The notes: generated by a model not told the origin, from the letters alone. Shown: positions 1 to 8,851, numbered from the stretch's first letter. The stretch is 64,000 nt of DNA from Methylobacterium sp. Leaf465 (GCF_001424705.1 NZ_LMRA01000001.1:275608-339607), one strand, 5' to 3'. Program-made: numbers and translations.

Positions 1-1
1 C

Positions 2-376
2 CCCGTGTTCCGGCAGATCATCTTCGCCTCCGAGGCGATCGCCGACCGGCTGTTCCGCCTGTTGGCCAAGCGCGTGCGTGAGCTGAACACCCGCCTGATG
101 GAGCACGCGCTCCTCGACCTGCGCCACCGGCTCTATGCCGAGCTGCTGCGCCTGTCGGTGCCCCGCGCCGGCGGCGACGGCGAGCGGGTGGTCACGCCGC
201 CGCCCTACCACCATGTGCTCGCCGCCCGCATCGGCTGCCGCCGCGAGCAGGTGACGCGGGAATTCACCGTGATGGCGGCCGACGGCCTGATCGACCGGAC
301 GCGCGGCGCCCTGGTGATCCGCCGGCCCGACCTCCTGGAGGCCCGCGTCGCCGAAGCGCTGCGCGAGGACGGCTGA
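2..376 (+). CDS. Crp/Fnr-family transcriptional regulator, C-terminal part (5' truncated)
   Basis: The window begins inside this gene; the frame is open from base 2 with no start visible, so only the last ~124 residues are seen. They comprise the end of the long dimerisation helix (leucine/arginine-rich, about residues 12-50 of the visible part) and a winged helix-turn-helix in which YHHVLAARIGCRREQVTREF is the typical Crp/Fnr DNA-recognition segment. The cyclic-nucleotide-binding domain would lie outside the window. The gene ends 16 bp before an ABC transporter ATPase on the same strand, so it may regulate or be cotranscribed with that transporter. The effector cannot be inferred. Confidence 0.85.
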   Translation, partial: PVFRQIIFASEAIADRLFRLLAKRVRELNTRLMEHALLDLRHRLYAELLRLSVPRAGGDGERVVTPPPYHHVLAARIGCRREQVTREFTVMAADGLIDRTRGALVIRRPDLLEARVAEALREDG

Positions 377-392
377 GGGTCCGGCACCCGCG

Positions 393-1475
393 ATGGCGTC
401 GACGCGCGCGCCCGGTCCCGCCGGCCTGCTGACCTGTGCCGGCCTCGGCAAGCGCTTCGGCGCGCACGCGGCGGTGGCCGACCTCGACCTCACCCTGCAG
501 CCCGGCGAGTTCGTCTGCCTGCTCGGTCCCTCCGGTTGCGGCAAGAGCACGCTTTTGCGCCTCATCGCCGGCTTCGAGACCCCGACCTCGGGCACGATCC
601 GCCTCGGGGACACCGACATCACGGCCGACCCGCCGCATCGCCGGCCGGTCAACATGATGTTTCAGTCCTACGCCCTGTTCCCGCACATGAGCGTGGCCGC
701 CAACATCGCCTACGGCCTCACCGGCCTCGCGCGCGCGGCGCGTCAGGCGCGGGTGGACGAGCTCCTGCGCCTCGTGCGTCTCGACGGGTTCGGCCCGCGC
801 AGGCCCGACACCCTGTCCGGCGGGCAGCGGCAACGGGTGGCGCTGGCCCGCGCCCTGGCGCGCGCGCCGAAGGTGCTGCTCCTCGACGAGCCGCTGGGCG
901 CCCTCGACCGCGCCCTGCGGGAGGAGACGCAAGGGGAGCTGCGCGCCCTGCAGCGGCGCCTCGGCACGAGCTTCCTCGTGGTCACCCACGATCCCGGCGA
1001 GGCCCTGGCGCTGGCCGACCGCATCGGCGTGATGGAAGGCGGCCGCCTCGCGCAGATCGGCGACGGGGCGAGCCTGTACGAGCGCCCGGCCAACCGCTTC
1101 GTCGCCGGGCTCCTGGGCGACGTGAACCTGATCCCGGGCCGGGTGCCGGATCGCGACCCCGGCGGCCTGTCCACCCTCGACACCGCGCTCGGGCCAATGC
1201 GCGCCCGCGGCGCAGCCGACGGGGAAGGCGTCATCGCCCTGCGGCCCGAACGGATCGCGCTGGCCCGCACCCCGTCCGGGGACGGACGGGCCCTGCCCGG
1301 GCAGGTGGTCGAGACGACCTATCTCGGCGACCGCATCCGGCTCCGGGTCCGCATGGCCGACGGATCGCTCTGGCGGGTGAGCGCGCCCACGGGCGCCGAC
1401 GCGCCCGGCGTGGGAGAGACCGTCCACCTGTCCTATCCGCCCGAGCGGGCCTGGCTGATGCCGGCGGCGGGGTGA
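393..1475 (+). CDS. ABC importer ATP-binding protein, spermidine/putrescine (PotA) type
   Basis: A 360-residue cytoplasmic ATPase that powers uptake through the two permeases encoded directly downstream. Visible motifs are Walker A GPSGCGKST (residues 45-53), the Q-loop glutamine at 91 in MMFQSYALFPHM, the signature [15 protein letters not shown] (141-155), Walker B VLLLDEP (161-167) and the H-loop VVTHD near residue 200. A TOBE-like C-terminal region after residue ~240 is typical of the PotA/FbpC/CysA group. The MMFQSYALFPHM wording and the two permease types favour a polyamine or related organic cation substrate, but iron(III) or thiosulfate importers are close relatives. No substrate-binding protein gene lies within the visible cluster. 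Confidence 0.9.
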   Translation: MASTRAPGPAGLLTCAGLGKRFGAHAAVADLDLTLQPGEFVCLLGPSGCGKSTLLRLIAGFETPTSGTIRLGDTDITADPPHRRPVNMMFQSYALFPHMSVAANIAYGLTGLARAARQARVDELLRLVRLDGFGPRRPDTLSGGQRQRVALARALARAPKVLLLDEPLGALDRALREETQGELRALQRRLGTSFLVVTHDPGEALALADRIGVMEGGRLAQIGDGASLYERPANRFVAGLLGDVNLIPGRVPDRDPGGLSTLDTALGPMRARGAADGEGVIALRPERIALARTPSGDGRALPGQVVETTYLGDRIRLRVRMADGSLWRVSAPTGADAPGVGETVHLSYPPERAWLMPAAG

Positions 1476-1477
1476 GC

Positions 1478-2365
1478 ATGAAGCGCTGGCTCCCGGTCCT
1501 GCCCGCCCTGTGGCTCGCCGCCTTCGTGCTGCTGCCGGTGATCCTGACCCTGAAGATCAGCCTCTCGACGCCGGCCACCGCGCAGCCGCCCTACCTGCCG
1601 GTGCTCGACTGGAGCGCGGGGTTCGAGGGTTGGGGCAGCTTCCTCGAGGCCCTCGACTTCGCCAACTTCGAAACGCTGGCGGGCGACGCCCTCTACCGCG
1701 ACGCCGCCCTGTCCTCCGTGACGCTCGCGGCCGTCGCCACCGCGATTCTCGCCCTGATCGGCACCCCGATCGCCCACGCCATGGCCCGCGCCCCGGAGCG
1801 CCGTCAGCCGCTCCTCGTGGCGCTCCTCATCGTGCCGTTCTGGACGAGCTTCCTCATCCGCATCTATGCCTGGATCGCGATCTTGAAGCCCGAGGGGCTG
1901 CTCAACGCCGGCCTGATGCGGCTCGGGCTGATCGCGCAGCCCCTGGAGATCCTGAACACCCAAGGGGCGGTGCTGATCGGGCTCACCTACGCCTACCTGC
2001 CCTTCATGGTGCTGCCGCTCTACGCCGTGCTGGCCAAGCGCGACCCACGCCTGGCCGAGGCCGCGGCCGATCTCGGCGCCGGGCCCGCGCGGGTGTTCTG
2101 GACCGTGACCCTGCCGCTGGCCCGCCCCGGGCTGGTGGCCGGGGCGCTGCTCTGCTTCGTGCCGATGGTGGGCGAGTTCATCATCCCGGACCTGCTCGGC
2201 GGCTCGGACACCCTGATGCTCGGGCGGGTGCTGTGGAGCGAGTTCTTCTCCAACCGCGACTGGCCGCTCGCCTCCGCGGTGGCGATCCTGGTCCTCGTCC
2301 TGGTGGTCGGCCCGCTGATCCTGTTCCGCGAGGACGGGGCGACCGCGCGGGAGGCCGGCCGGTGA
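1478..2365 (+). CDS. ABC importer permease, PotB type
   Basis: A 295-residue inner-membrane permease with about six hydrophobic helices, the first at residues 4-24. The EAA loop that contacts the ATPase is seen as LAEAAADLGAGPARVFWTVT followed by LPLARPG. The chosen ATG lies 2 bp after the stop of the ATPase gene; a GTG six bases upstream would overlap that stop and is an alternative. Length and order (ATPase, PotB-like, PotC-like) match spermidine/putrescine-type importers. Substrate is inferred from family only. Confidence 0.88.
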   Translation: MKRWLPVLPALWLAAFVLLPVILTLKISLSTPATAQPPYLPVLDWSAGFEGWGSFLEALDFANFETLAGDALYRDAALSSVTLAAVATAILALIGTPIAHAMARAPERRQPLLVALLIVPFWTSFLIRIYAWIAILKPEGLLNAGLMRLGLIAQPLEILNTQGAVLIGLTYAYLPFMVLPLYAVLAKRDPRLAEAAADLGAGPARVFWTVTLPLARPGLVAGALLCFVPMVGEFIIPDLLGGSDTLMLGRVLWSEFFSNRDWPLASAVAILVLVLVVGPLILFREDGATAREAGR

Positions 2366-3135
2366 GGGCCCTCGACCGCATCGCCCTCACGTTCGGGCTC
2401 GGCTTCCTCTACGCGCCGATCCTGATCCTGGTGGTCTACTCGTTCAACGCCTCGGCCCTGGTCACGGTCTGGGGCGGGTTCTCGACCCGTTGGTACGGCG
2501 TGCTCGCCGCCGACGCCCCCTTGCGCGCGGCGGCCGGCGTCTCCCTCGCGGTGGCGCTGGCCTCGGCCGCCCTCGCCACGGTGTTCGGGACCCTGGCGGC
2601 CCTGGCCCTCGACCGGGGCGGGCGCTTCGCCGGCCGGCGGGTCTTCACCGGGCTGATCTACGCGCCGCTGGTCATGCCCGAGGTGATCACCGGGCTGTCG
2701 CTGCTGCTGCTCTTCGTCGGCCTCGGCCTCGATCGCGGCCTCCTCACCCTGGTCGTCGCGCACGCGACCCTCGGCCTCGGCTTCGTGGCGGTGATCGTCG
2801 GGGCGCGCCTGCGCGGTCTCGACGGCGCGCTGGAGGAGGCGGCGGCCGATCTCGGCGCGGCGCCGGGCCGGGTCTTCGCCACCGTCACCCTGCCGCTGAT
2901 CGCGCCCTCGTTGGCGGCGGGCTTCCTCCTCGCCTTCACCCTGTCCCTCGACGACCTCGTCATCGCGAGCTTCGTCTCGGGGCCGGGGGCGACGACCCTG
3001 CCGATGCGGCTCTACAGCCAGGTCCGGCTCGGGGTGAACCCGGAGATCAACGCGGCCTCGACGCTTCTCGTCGGCACCGTCACCGCCCTCGTGCTCACCG
3101 CCTCGTGGCTGACCGGGCGCAAGGGTGTAGCCTGA
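2362..3135 (+). CDS. ABC importer permease, PotC type
   Basis: A 257-residue inner-membrane permease, the second half of the importer channel. Its GTG start overlaps the stop of the PotB-like gene in a GTGA junction, which implies translational coupling. The EAA motif reads LEEAAADLGAAPGRVFATVT, then LPLIAPS. About six hydrophobic segments are visible, including LGFLYAPILILVVYSF near the N-terminus. It ends 22 bp before the convergent AsmA-like gene. The periplasmic binding protein that should complete the importer is not downstream; it may lie upstream of the window. Confidence 0.88.
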   Translation: MRALDRIALTFGLGFLYAPILILVVYSFNASALVTVWGGFSTRWYGVLAADAPLRAAAGVSLAVALASAALATVFGTLAALALDRGGRFAGRRVFTGLIYAPLVMPEVITGLSLLLLFVGLGLDRGLLTLVVAHATLGLGFVAVIVGARLRGLDGALEEAAADLGAAPGRVFATVTLPLIAPSLAAGFLLAFTLSLDDLVIASFVSGPGATTLPMRLYSQVRLGVNPEINAASTLLVGTVTALVLTASWLTGRKGVA

Positions 3136-3157
3136 AACGCCGAGGGCCGGGCTTCCG

Positions 3158-5023
3158 CTACGGGGCGTAGGCGCGGGCGCCCGCCGGGAGGGCCAGCCCG
3201 ACGGCCGGCATCCGCAGGGACTTTGACGGCGCCACCGCGCCGCCGCGCAGGTCCGGCGTGGCGTCCTGGGCGAGGCTGCGCACGTCGAGGTTGCCGAAGG
3301 GACCCGCGATCTGGACGCGCATCGGCGGCCGCTTCTCCGACGCCGTCCCCCGTGCGGAGATCTCCGCGAGGGTGTCGCAGCGCCGGTCCGGCAGCGAGAC
3401 GGTGCCGCGCAGGGAGGCGGCCATGACGTTGGCCTCCATCGTGCCCTCGGTGATCTCGCCGATTCCGTCGCGGAAGCGCAGGCTCAAGGTCGCACGCTCG
3501 AACGCCGTGCGGCCGACGCGCCGGGCCGGCATCCGGTTGCGCTGGGCCGCCTCGTTCAGGTCGAGCCCGATCAGGGTGCCGGCGTCGACCGAGAGGGCGG
3601 CATGACCGTCGAGATGCTGCAGGAGCGCGTGCAGGTCGGCCCCCGAGCCCTCGGCCTGGAACTGGCCCTGCGCCGTGCCGAGGATCCAGTTCTCCGGGCG
3701 CAGCGCGCCGGGGACGACCGCCAGGTCGAGCCGGTCGAAGGCACCCTGCACCTTGGCGTCGGTCACGGCCGCGTCCTCGGGCGAGGTGGCGAGGGCGAGG
3801 CGGCCCTTGAGGGTTCCGCCCCCCAGGGCGGCGCGGCTCAGGGACGCCTCGATATTCCCGTCCCGGACCAGGACGCTGGCGGCCAGGTCCTCGGCGAGGA
3901 TCGGACCGAACCGGGCCGCGCCCGCCGAGATTCGCAGGTCGAGGTCGCCGCCGGTATAGGGCGCGAGGGCGAGGGCGCGCAGGCGCCAGTCGGGGGCGCC
4001 GGCGGTGGCGCCGACGGCTCTCAGCAGATCCGCCAGCAGGGGGGCCAGGTTCAGCGTCTCGGCCGCCAGGGTCGCCTGCACGGCTGGACGGCCCCGTTCG
4101 AAGGAGACGGCACCGGCCCCCTCCAGGCGATTGTCGCCGAAGGAGACCCGGACGTTGGGCAGCAGGAGCTGACGCCCCGTCATCTCGAAATTGCCGGTCA
4201 TCCCGAACGCCCTGACGAACGGCGAGAGGGCGACGTCGCCACCGGCCCAGGCGAGGGTCTCCGGCAGGGACCGCGTCTCGAACTGGCCGAGCCCGGTGAG
4301 TGTCAGGCCCTCGGCCCGGACGACGCCGCTGCCCTCGGCCGTGAGGGTCCCGGCGGCCCAGCTCGCCGTGAGGGCGTAGGGGGTGGCGCCGCCGTCGAGG
4401 AGGTCGATCACCCGCAGGCCCGAGACGGAGAACCGCGTCGGCATGGCGCTCCACTGGAAGCTGCCGAAGATCTCGGCCTGGGCGCTCCAGAGCGGCCAGG
4501 ACAGGGTCAGGTCGAGGTCGCGGGCGGTCTGGGGAGAGCCGTCCCGGGGATCGAGGCCCTTGGCGACGGCACGCGACAGGCTGATGCGGCGCGGATGCGC
4601 GGCGCCGTCCACCGCGAGGCGCGCGCCGAGAAGCCGAACGGGCTCGGCCCAGCGGGCGTCGTCCGGCCCCGAGGGCAGGTAGACCGTCGCGCCGTCGAGC
4701 CCCAGGGTGTTCACCTCGAGGCGCCCCGTCAACAGGGCCAGCAGGCTCAGCTGGAGGGAGAGGGCGCCGCCCTCCGCCAGGACGGGACCGTCGACGCCGC
4801 CCGCGGCCAGGCGGACATCGCGAAACCCCAGGCGCGGCAGCGGCAGCAGGGTGACCTCGGTCGGCCCCCGCGCGGTCATGGCGAGCCCGTAGACCCGCGC
4901 GAAGTCCCGTGCCACGAAGGCCCGCAGGCGCGGCGTCGCGACCGACCAGGGCAGGCAGGCGGCCGAGAGGGCGACGACGAACGCCGCGAGGCACATCAGG
5001 GACAGGAGGCGGCGCAGGGGCAT
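3158..5023 (-). CDS. AsmA-family protein
   Basis: A 621-residue protein with an N-terminal signal anchor (residues 4-25, LLSLMCLAAFVVALSAACLP) followed by a long region of repeating beta-strand type, the pattern of AsmA/TamB-like proteins that span the periplasm and are linked to outer-membrane lipid transport or assembly. The C-terminal segment with ANVMAASLRGTVSLPDRRCD resembles the conserved AsmA C-terminal domain. I chose this ATG because a strong GGAGGGG ribosome-binding site precedes it and the hydrophobic segment follows at once; the frame stays open 219 bp further upstream but that stretch has no signal. It is convergent with the ABC importer. Confidence 0.8.
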   Translation of the reverse strand: MPLRRLLSLMCLAAFVVALSAACLPWSVATPRLRAFVARDFARVYGLAMTARGPTEVTLLPLPRLGFRDVRLAAGGVDGPVLAEGGALSLQLSLLALLTGRLEVNTLGLDGATVYLPSGPDDARWAEPVRLLGARLAVDGAAHPRRISLSRAVAKGLDPRDGSPQTARDLDLTLSWPLWSAQAEIFGSFQWSAMPTRFSVSGLRVIDLLDGGATPYALTASWAAGTLTAEGSGVVRAEGLTLTGLGQFETRSLPETLAWAGGDVALSPFVRAFGMTGNFEMTGRQLLLPNVRVSFGDNRLEGAGAVSFERGRPAVQATLAAETLNLAPLLADLLRAVGATAGAPDWRLRALALAPYTGGDLDLRISAGAARFGPILAEDLAASVLVRDGNIEASLSRAALGGGTLKGRLALATSPEDAAVTDAKVQGAFDRLDLAVVPGALRPENWILGTAQGQFQAEGSGADLHALLQHLDGHAALSVDAGTLIGLDLNEAAQRNRMPARRVGRTAFERATLSLRFRDGIGEITEGTMEANVMAASLRGTVSLPDRRCDTLAEISARGTASEKRPPMRVQIAGPFGNLDVRSLAQDATPDLRGGAVAPSKSLRMPAVGLALPAGARAYAP

Positions 5024-5392
5024 TCCCCTCCATCCGGTGTGTGGGACGCGCGGCGGACCGCGTGATCGACGAGGGGATGGGCGTGTCCGGCCCCGGCAGC
5101 CGCGACGCGCGGAAGACCCGGCGACCCTCTCCTGATAGGCCTCGGCGCCCGGCTTGTCTCCCCGGGCGGGGGCGACGCCCCGGTGCCATCCACCACGCAG
5201 CGCGCCGGAACGGTCCCGCCGGCCCGAGCGCCCCCGGGCCACGCCGTCCGGTCGGACCCGCGCTCAGACCCGATCCGAGCGGTGCCGCGCAGTGCAAAAT
5301 GTAACGGCCGCACCGCGACAAGGGGTTGGCAGGACGCCGCTTTCGCGTGACGGTCGCGCCGACGAAGAACAGAACCACACAGGAGGGCATCC
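5024..5392. other. Divergent intergenic region between AsmA-like gene and CoA-transferase operon
   Basis: This 369-bp spacer separates two divergent genes and must hold promoters for both. It is GC-rich except for a short less GC-rich pocket near 5290-5302. A strong ribosome-binding site AGGAGGG (5381-5387) serves the plus-strand gene. No clear operator palindrome or RNA gene was seen. Confidence 0.5.
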
Positions 5393-6121
5393 ATGAAGAA
5401 GGTTTATCCCGACGCCACGGCGGCGCTGGCCGGCGTGCTGAAGGACGGCATGATGATCATGTGCGGCGGCTTCGGCCTCTGCGGGATTCCCGACGCCCTG
5501 ATCGATGCGATCCGCGCGTCCGGGGTGAAGAACCTGACCGTGGTCTCCAACAATGCCGGCATCGACGGCGTCGGCCTCGGCAAGCTCCTGGAAACCCGCC
5601 AGGTCGCCAAGATGATCTCGTCCTATGTGGGCGAGAACAAGGAATTCGCCCGCCAGTACCTCGGCGGCGAGCTCGCCATCGAGTTCAACCCCCAGGGCAC
5701 GCTGGCCGAGCGCATCCGCGCCGGCGGCGCCGGTATCCCGGCCTTCTATACCAAGACCGGCGTCGGCACCCTGATCGCCGAGGGCAAGGACGTGCGCGAA
5801 TTCGACGGCGAGGACTACGTGATGGAGCGCGGCCTGTTCGCGGACCTCGCCATCGTCCACGCCTGGAAGGGCGACACCGAGGGCAACCTGATCTACCGGA
5901 AGACGGCGCGGAACTTCAATCCGATGATGGCCACCGCCGCCACGATCACCGTGGCCCAGGTGGAGCATCTGGTGCAGCCCGGCGAGATCGATCCCGACAC
6001 CATCATCACCCCCGGCATCTTCGTGAAGCGCCTCGTCCACGTGCCGGAGCGCGAGAAGCGCATCGAGCAGCGCACCACCCGCAAGCGCGGCGAGCCCGCC
6101 GTGCCGCCCGCCGCCGTCTGA
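5393..6121 (+). CDS. scoA: 3-oxoacid CoA-transferase subunit A
   Basis: A 242-residue alpha subunit of a class I CoA-transferase, which moves CoA from succinyl-CoA (or acetyl-CoA) to a 3-oxoacid such as acetoacetate in the cytoplasm. The N-terminal glycine-rich stretch GGFGLCGIP (about residues 22-30) and the segment [16 protein letters not shown] are hallmarks of the subunit. It is preceded by an ideal AGGAGGG site and followed 23 bp later by subunit B. Ketone-body or polyhydroxybutyrate-derived acetoacetate use fits the carbon metabolism of this kind of organism. AtoD-type acetate CoA-transferase is a close alternative that sequence reading alone cannot exclude. Confidence 0.9.
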   Translation: MKKVYPDATAALAGVLKDGMMIMCGGFGLCGIPDALIDAIRASGVKNLTVVSNNAGIDGVGLGKLLETRQVAKMISSYVGENKEFARQYLGGELAIEFNPQGTLAERIRAGGAGIPAFYTKTGVGTLIAEGKDVREFDGEDYVMERGLFADLAIVHAWKGDTEGNLIYRKTARNFNPMMATAATITVAQVEHLVQPGEIDPDTIITPGIFVKRLVHVPEREKRIEQRTTRKRGEPAVPPAAV

Positions 6122-6144
6122 GAGCCGACAAGGAGACCACGATC

Positions 6145-6804
6145 ATGGCCTGGACCCGCGAACAGATGGCCGAGCGCGCCGCACGAGAGCTGCAGGACGG
6201 CTACTACGTGAACCTCGGCATCGGCATCCCAACCCTCGTGTCGAACTACATCCCGGACGGGATGTCGGTGCAGCTGCAATCCGAGAACGGCATGCTCGGC
6301 ATGGGCCCCTTCCCCTACGAGGGCGAGGAGGATGCCGACCTGATCAATGCCGGCAAGCAGACGATCACCGCGCTGCCCACCACCAGCTACTTCTCCTCGG
6401 CCGAATCCTTCGGGATGATCCGGGGCGGCCACATCAACCTGTCGATCCTCGGCGCGATGCAGGTGGCCGAGAACGGCGACCTCGCCAACTGGATGATCCC
6501 GGGCAAGATGGTGAAGGGCATGGGCGGCGCCATGGACCTCGTGGCCGGCGTCAAGAAGGTGGTTGTGGTGATGGAGCACACCGCCAAGGGCAAGGACGGC
6601 TCGGAGAGCCCCAAGCTGCTGGACGCCTGCGACCTGCCGCTCACCGGCACCCACGTGGTCGACATGGTCATTACCGACCTCGGCGTCTTCGCCATCGACA
6701 AGAAGGGCGACGGGGGCATGACGCTGGTCGAACTCGCCGACGGCGTCACCGAGGACGAGGTCCGCGCCAAGACCACGGCCCGCTTCACCACCAAGCTCGC
6801 CTGA
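6145..6804 (+). CDS. scoB: 3-oxoacid CoA-transferase subunit B
   Basis: A 219-residue beta subunit that carries the catalytic glutamate in [13 protein letters not shown] (about residues 47-59), the residue that forms the glutamyl-CoA thioester in this family. The remainder, including [19 protein letters not shown], matches the family along its whole usual length. The ATG is preceded by AAGGAG at about 6130-6135. It is the last gene before two tandem hairpins, so scoAB is probably a two-gene operon. Confidence 0.92.
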   Translation: MAWTREQMAERAARELQDGYYVNLGIGIPTLVSNYIPDGMSVQLQSENGMLGMGPFPYEGEEDADLINAGKQTITALPTTSYFSSAESFGMIRGGHINLSILGAMQVAENGDLANWMIPGKMVKGMGGAMDLVAGVKKVVVVMEHTAKGKDGSESPKLLDACDLPLTGTHVVDMVITDLGVFAIDKKGDGGMTLVELADGVTEDEVRAKTTARFTTKLA

Positions 6805-6814
6805 GCGGCGTGGT

Positions 6815-6878
6815 CCCGGGCGGAGCCGCTCCGCCCGGGCGACGGAAACCCGCCCGGCGCCGGCCGCGGCGGGTTTTT
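6815..6878 (+). terminator. Tandem hairpins with T-run after scoB
   Basis: A perfect 10-bp inverted repeat (CCCGGGCGGA, 6815-6824, with TCCGCCCGGG, 6830-6839) is followed by a second hairpin with arms AAACCCGCC (6846-6854) and GGCGGGTTT (6868-6876) ending in a T-run. The second has the form of an intrinsic terminator for the CoA-transferase operon. Confidence 0.8.
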
Positions 6879-6949
6879 GCGGGCCCGAGGGTCCCCGCGC
6901 GCCGGCGGCGCCCTACCGTAAGGCACAGGTCCAAACGGGAGCGCACGAC

Positions 6950-7123
6950 ATGGCAGTGGTATCCAAGACGGTGATGGACGAGGGCAGGGCGGCCAAGCAG
7001 GCTGGCCAGCCGGACTCCGTCAATCCCTATCCGGCCGGCTCGCAGAACAGCGCCGACTGGCTCGAGGGCTACACCTACGACGAGGCCGAGCAGAACACCG
7101 ACCGGGCCGAGAGTGACACCTGA
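6950..7123 (+). CDS. Small Rmf-like protein (57 aa)
   Basis: A 57-residue acidic protein beginning MAVVSKTVMDEGRAAKQAG and containing NPYPAGSQNSADWLEGYTYD (residues 25-44). The spacing G..A...G....NPY......W..G resembles ribosome modulation factor (Rmf), which binds and dimerises idle ribosomes; small Rmf-like proteins are common in alphaproteobacteria. The body is much more acidic than E. coli Rmf, so ribosome binding is uncertain. The ATG has a GGGAGCG site at 6938-6944. It stands alone downstream of a terminator. The coding frame shows a clear GC3 bias, which supports a real gene. Confidence 0.6.
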   Translation: MAVVSKTVMDEGRAAKQAGQPDSVNPYPAGSQNSADWLEGYTYDEAEQNTDRAESDT

Positions 7124-7342
7124 GGACCGCGCGGGAGCCGGCGCCGCCGGCTCCCGCTTCGCCGGGGTCGAGTGGGTCACCGCCGAATGTGCCCGCGACC
7201 GGGCACGACGATCGGAATCGTTCGCGCCACACCGGACCACGGGATCGGTGCCGGGCGGGCCAAGCCTGGATAAAGAATTTGAACAATTGATTGCGGGCCT
7301 GCGTTGGTCGATCAGCTAACGAAAACTGGGAGATACCGCAGC

Positions 7343-7630
7343 ATGTCTATCAAGACCCTTGCCTTTGCCGGCTCGATCGCCCTGGCCCTGACGGGGACCG
7401 CCTTCGCGCAGACCGCGACGGGTACCGAGGGCAACATGAACAATCCGGGCAGCGTGAAGAGCAACAGCGAGAAGTCGATGGAGCGGATGGGCGCCCCCGC
7501 CACCACGGGTTCGACCATGGCCCCGGCTGGCACCTCCGGCGGGCCCAGCACCGCGACCGTCGGCGCGCCCGGCGGCAGCACCGGCGGCAACGGCGAGACC
7601 GGCAGCGGCGCGGCCCCCAGCGGCAAGTAA
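7343..7630 (+). CDS. Secreted low-complexity Gly/Ser/Thr-rich protein
   Basis: A 95-residue protein with a clean Sec signal peptide (charged start MSIK, hydrophobic core, cleavage predicted after AFA before Gln-24). The mature part is almost entirely Gly, Ser, Thr, Ala, Pro and Asn, with APATTG and PGGSTGGNGETG, and no predicted fold or catalytic motif. The ATG follows a GGGAG site at 7328-7332, and a good terminator follows the stop, so this is a monocistronic gene. Upstream bases 7267-7292 are unusually AT-rich for this window and probably contain the promoter. Function unknown. A compositionally similar protein is encoded at 33574-33855. Confidence 0.7.
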   Translation: MSIKTLAFAGSIALALTGTAFAQTATGTEGNMNNPGSVKSNSEKSMERMGAPATTGSTMAPAGTSGGPSTATVGAPGGSTGGNGETGSGAAPSGK

Positions 7631-7693
7631 GCCCGCAAGTAAGCCCGTGAGCAGGCCCCATCGGGGTCCGTCGAAGGGCCTGAGTGCGTTCCG

Positions 7694-7723
7694 AGCCCCG
7701 CAGCCCCACTGCGGGGCTTTTTG
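7694..7723 (+). terminator. Intrinsic terminator
   Basis: Arms AGCCCCGCAG (7694-7703) and CTGCGGGGCT (7709-7718) form a perfect 10-bp stem with a five-base loop, followed by a T-run. It can terminate the secreted-protein gene on the plus strand and sits 10 bp from the end of the convergent HD gene. Confidence 0.85.
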
Positions 7724-7732
7724 CGAGCCCGA

Positions 7733-8227
7733 CTACGAACCCGTGTAGCCGAGCGCGGCGGCGGCGGCCTTCAGGCGGCCGAACGCCTCCGCGTAGCGCG
7801 CATGCCGGGCTTCGCCGTTCGCCAGCGTCCGGTCGGGGCTGAGATTGTCCTCCGTGTCGGACATCTTGATCAGCAGCCCCCCGAGATGGCCACTGGCGAT
7901 CAGGGCGGAGATGCGTGCGTCGTACGGCACCGGCTCGGCGGACTTCGTCAGCATCACCACCATAGCGATGACAGCGTCGGAAAAGCCTTCGGCCCGCAGG
8001 GCGATCGGGGTGGTCGGGGTGTCCTCGAGGACGTCGTGGAGGATCGCGGCCTGCATCACCTCCATCGGCTCGATGGCGAGGCGGTCCACCGATTTCGCGT
8101 GCCCCGCCCGGCCGACCGCCGCATTGGCGACCCGCTCCAGGTGGCGAATGTAGGGTTGCCCGCCTTTATCGATTTGCCCCGCATGCGCGATCATCGCGAA
8201 GCTGTGGGCCTCGAAGATGGATGCCAT
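7733..8227 (-). CDS. HD-domain phosphohydrolase, RelA/SpoT hydrolase-like (small)
   Basis: A 164-residue soluble protein with the metal-binding HD motif in AAILHDVLEDT (His-64/Asp-65) preceded by an N-terminal histidine region IAHAGQIDKGGQPYIRHLERVA (written here as residues 13-34), the arrangement of the ppGpp hydrolase half of RelA/SpoT and of stand-alone MESH1-like enzymes. Only the HD domain is present; there is no synthetase or TGS domain. It may hydrolyse (p)ppGpp or another nucleotide. The start was set at the ATG giving MASIFEAH, where the homologous domain begins; the frame stays open 78 bp upstream. The gene is convergent with the secreted protein gene. Confidence 0.75.
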   Translation of the reverse strand: MASIFEAHSFAMIAHAGQIDKGGQPYIRHLERVANAAVGRAGHAKSVDRLAIEPMEVMQAAILHDVLEDTPTTPIALRAEGFSDAVIAMVVMLTKSAEPVPYDARISALIASGHLGGLLIKMSDTEDNLSPDRTLANGEARHARYAEAFGRLKAAAAALGYTGS

Positions 8228-8437
8228 GCCGCGCGCTCCTCTCCGGCCGGACCTGCCGGCCCGGTAGACCATTCCGCCGAGCGATCCACAAGCGCGGCCG
8301 TGCATCGGTGGTTCGGCCCGGAAACGGGACGTCGCCGACCGGTAACGTTAGCGGCCCATTAAGCGGAACCGTCGAAATCAGGGGATGTGCCGGGGCGTTC
8401 GCCCGGCCCTTCGAGTGCAGCGTGAGGACAGTGGCGT

Positions 8438-8851
8438 ATGGGCAGCGTTCCGGCGACGATGGACAATGTGGTCCCCTTCCGACGCGCCCTCCGCCCCCAG
8501 CCGTCGGCGGCAGCCCCGTCGGCGCCCCGCGGCGGCCTCGCGGCCCGGCGCAGCGAGCAGCGTGCCCTGATGGATTCGGTTTATGCCACGGGCAGCCTGT
8601 CCGTGGCGGCGGGCGACCGCGAGACCAAGCTGATCGCGGCGCGGCTCCAGGTCTACGGCTTCGTGCTGATCGAGGAGATCGGGGCCGACGGCACGCCCCG
8701 GCGCCTGCGCCCGTCCGAGGCCATCCGCGCCCGGACCGAGTCGCCGTGGCGCCTCTCGAAGGCGAGCTACGGCGCGGGTGCCGGCCTCGCGGTCACCATC
8801 CCGGCCGTCGACGACTTCCTGTTCGACCAGCCGGCCGACCGTCCGGCCTGA
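8438..8851 (+). CDS. Conserved hypothetical protein (137 aa)
   Basis: A 137-residue soluble protein, not recognised. The N-terminal ~50 residues are Ala/Pro/Arg-rich and probably disordered; the rest (MDSVYATGSLSVAAGDRETK onwards, ending VTIPAVDDFLFDQPADRPA) looks folded. The pattern DRETKLIAARLQVYGFVLIEEI is suggestive of a small winged helix but this is only an impression. An internal ATG at 8459 (MDNVVPFRRALR) is an alternative start. It is a single gene with spacers on both sides. Confidence 0.55.
   Translation: MGSVPATMDNVVPFRRALRPQPSAAAPSAPRGGLAARRSEQRALMDSVYATGSLSVAAGDRETKLIAARLQVYGFVLIEEIGADGTPRRLRPSEAIRARTESPWRLSKASYGAGAGLAVTIPAVDDFLFDQPADRPA

Noticed and set aside
264..1427. Long minus-strand open frame opposite the ABC ATPase
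   Set aside because: The opposite strand encodes a clear ABC ATPase with all motifs; the minus frame is a by-product of GC-rich codon bias.
3602..5065. 487-codon plus-strand frame opposite the AsmA-like gene
   Set aside because: The AsmA-like frame has a signal anchor and a strong ribosome-binding site; the plus frame has neither.
8365..8399. GGAAC...CGTT as an EcfG promoter before the 137-aa gene
   Set aside because: The spacing between the two boxes is about 26 bp, too long for an EcfG promoter.
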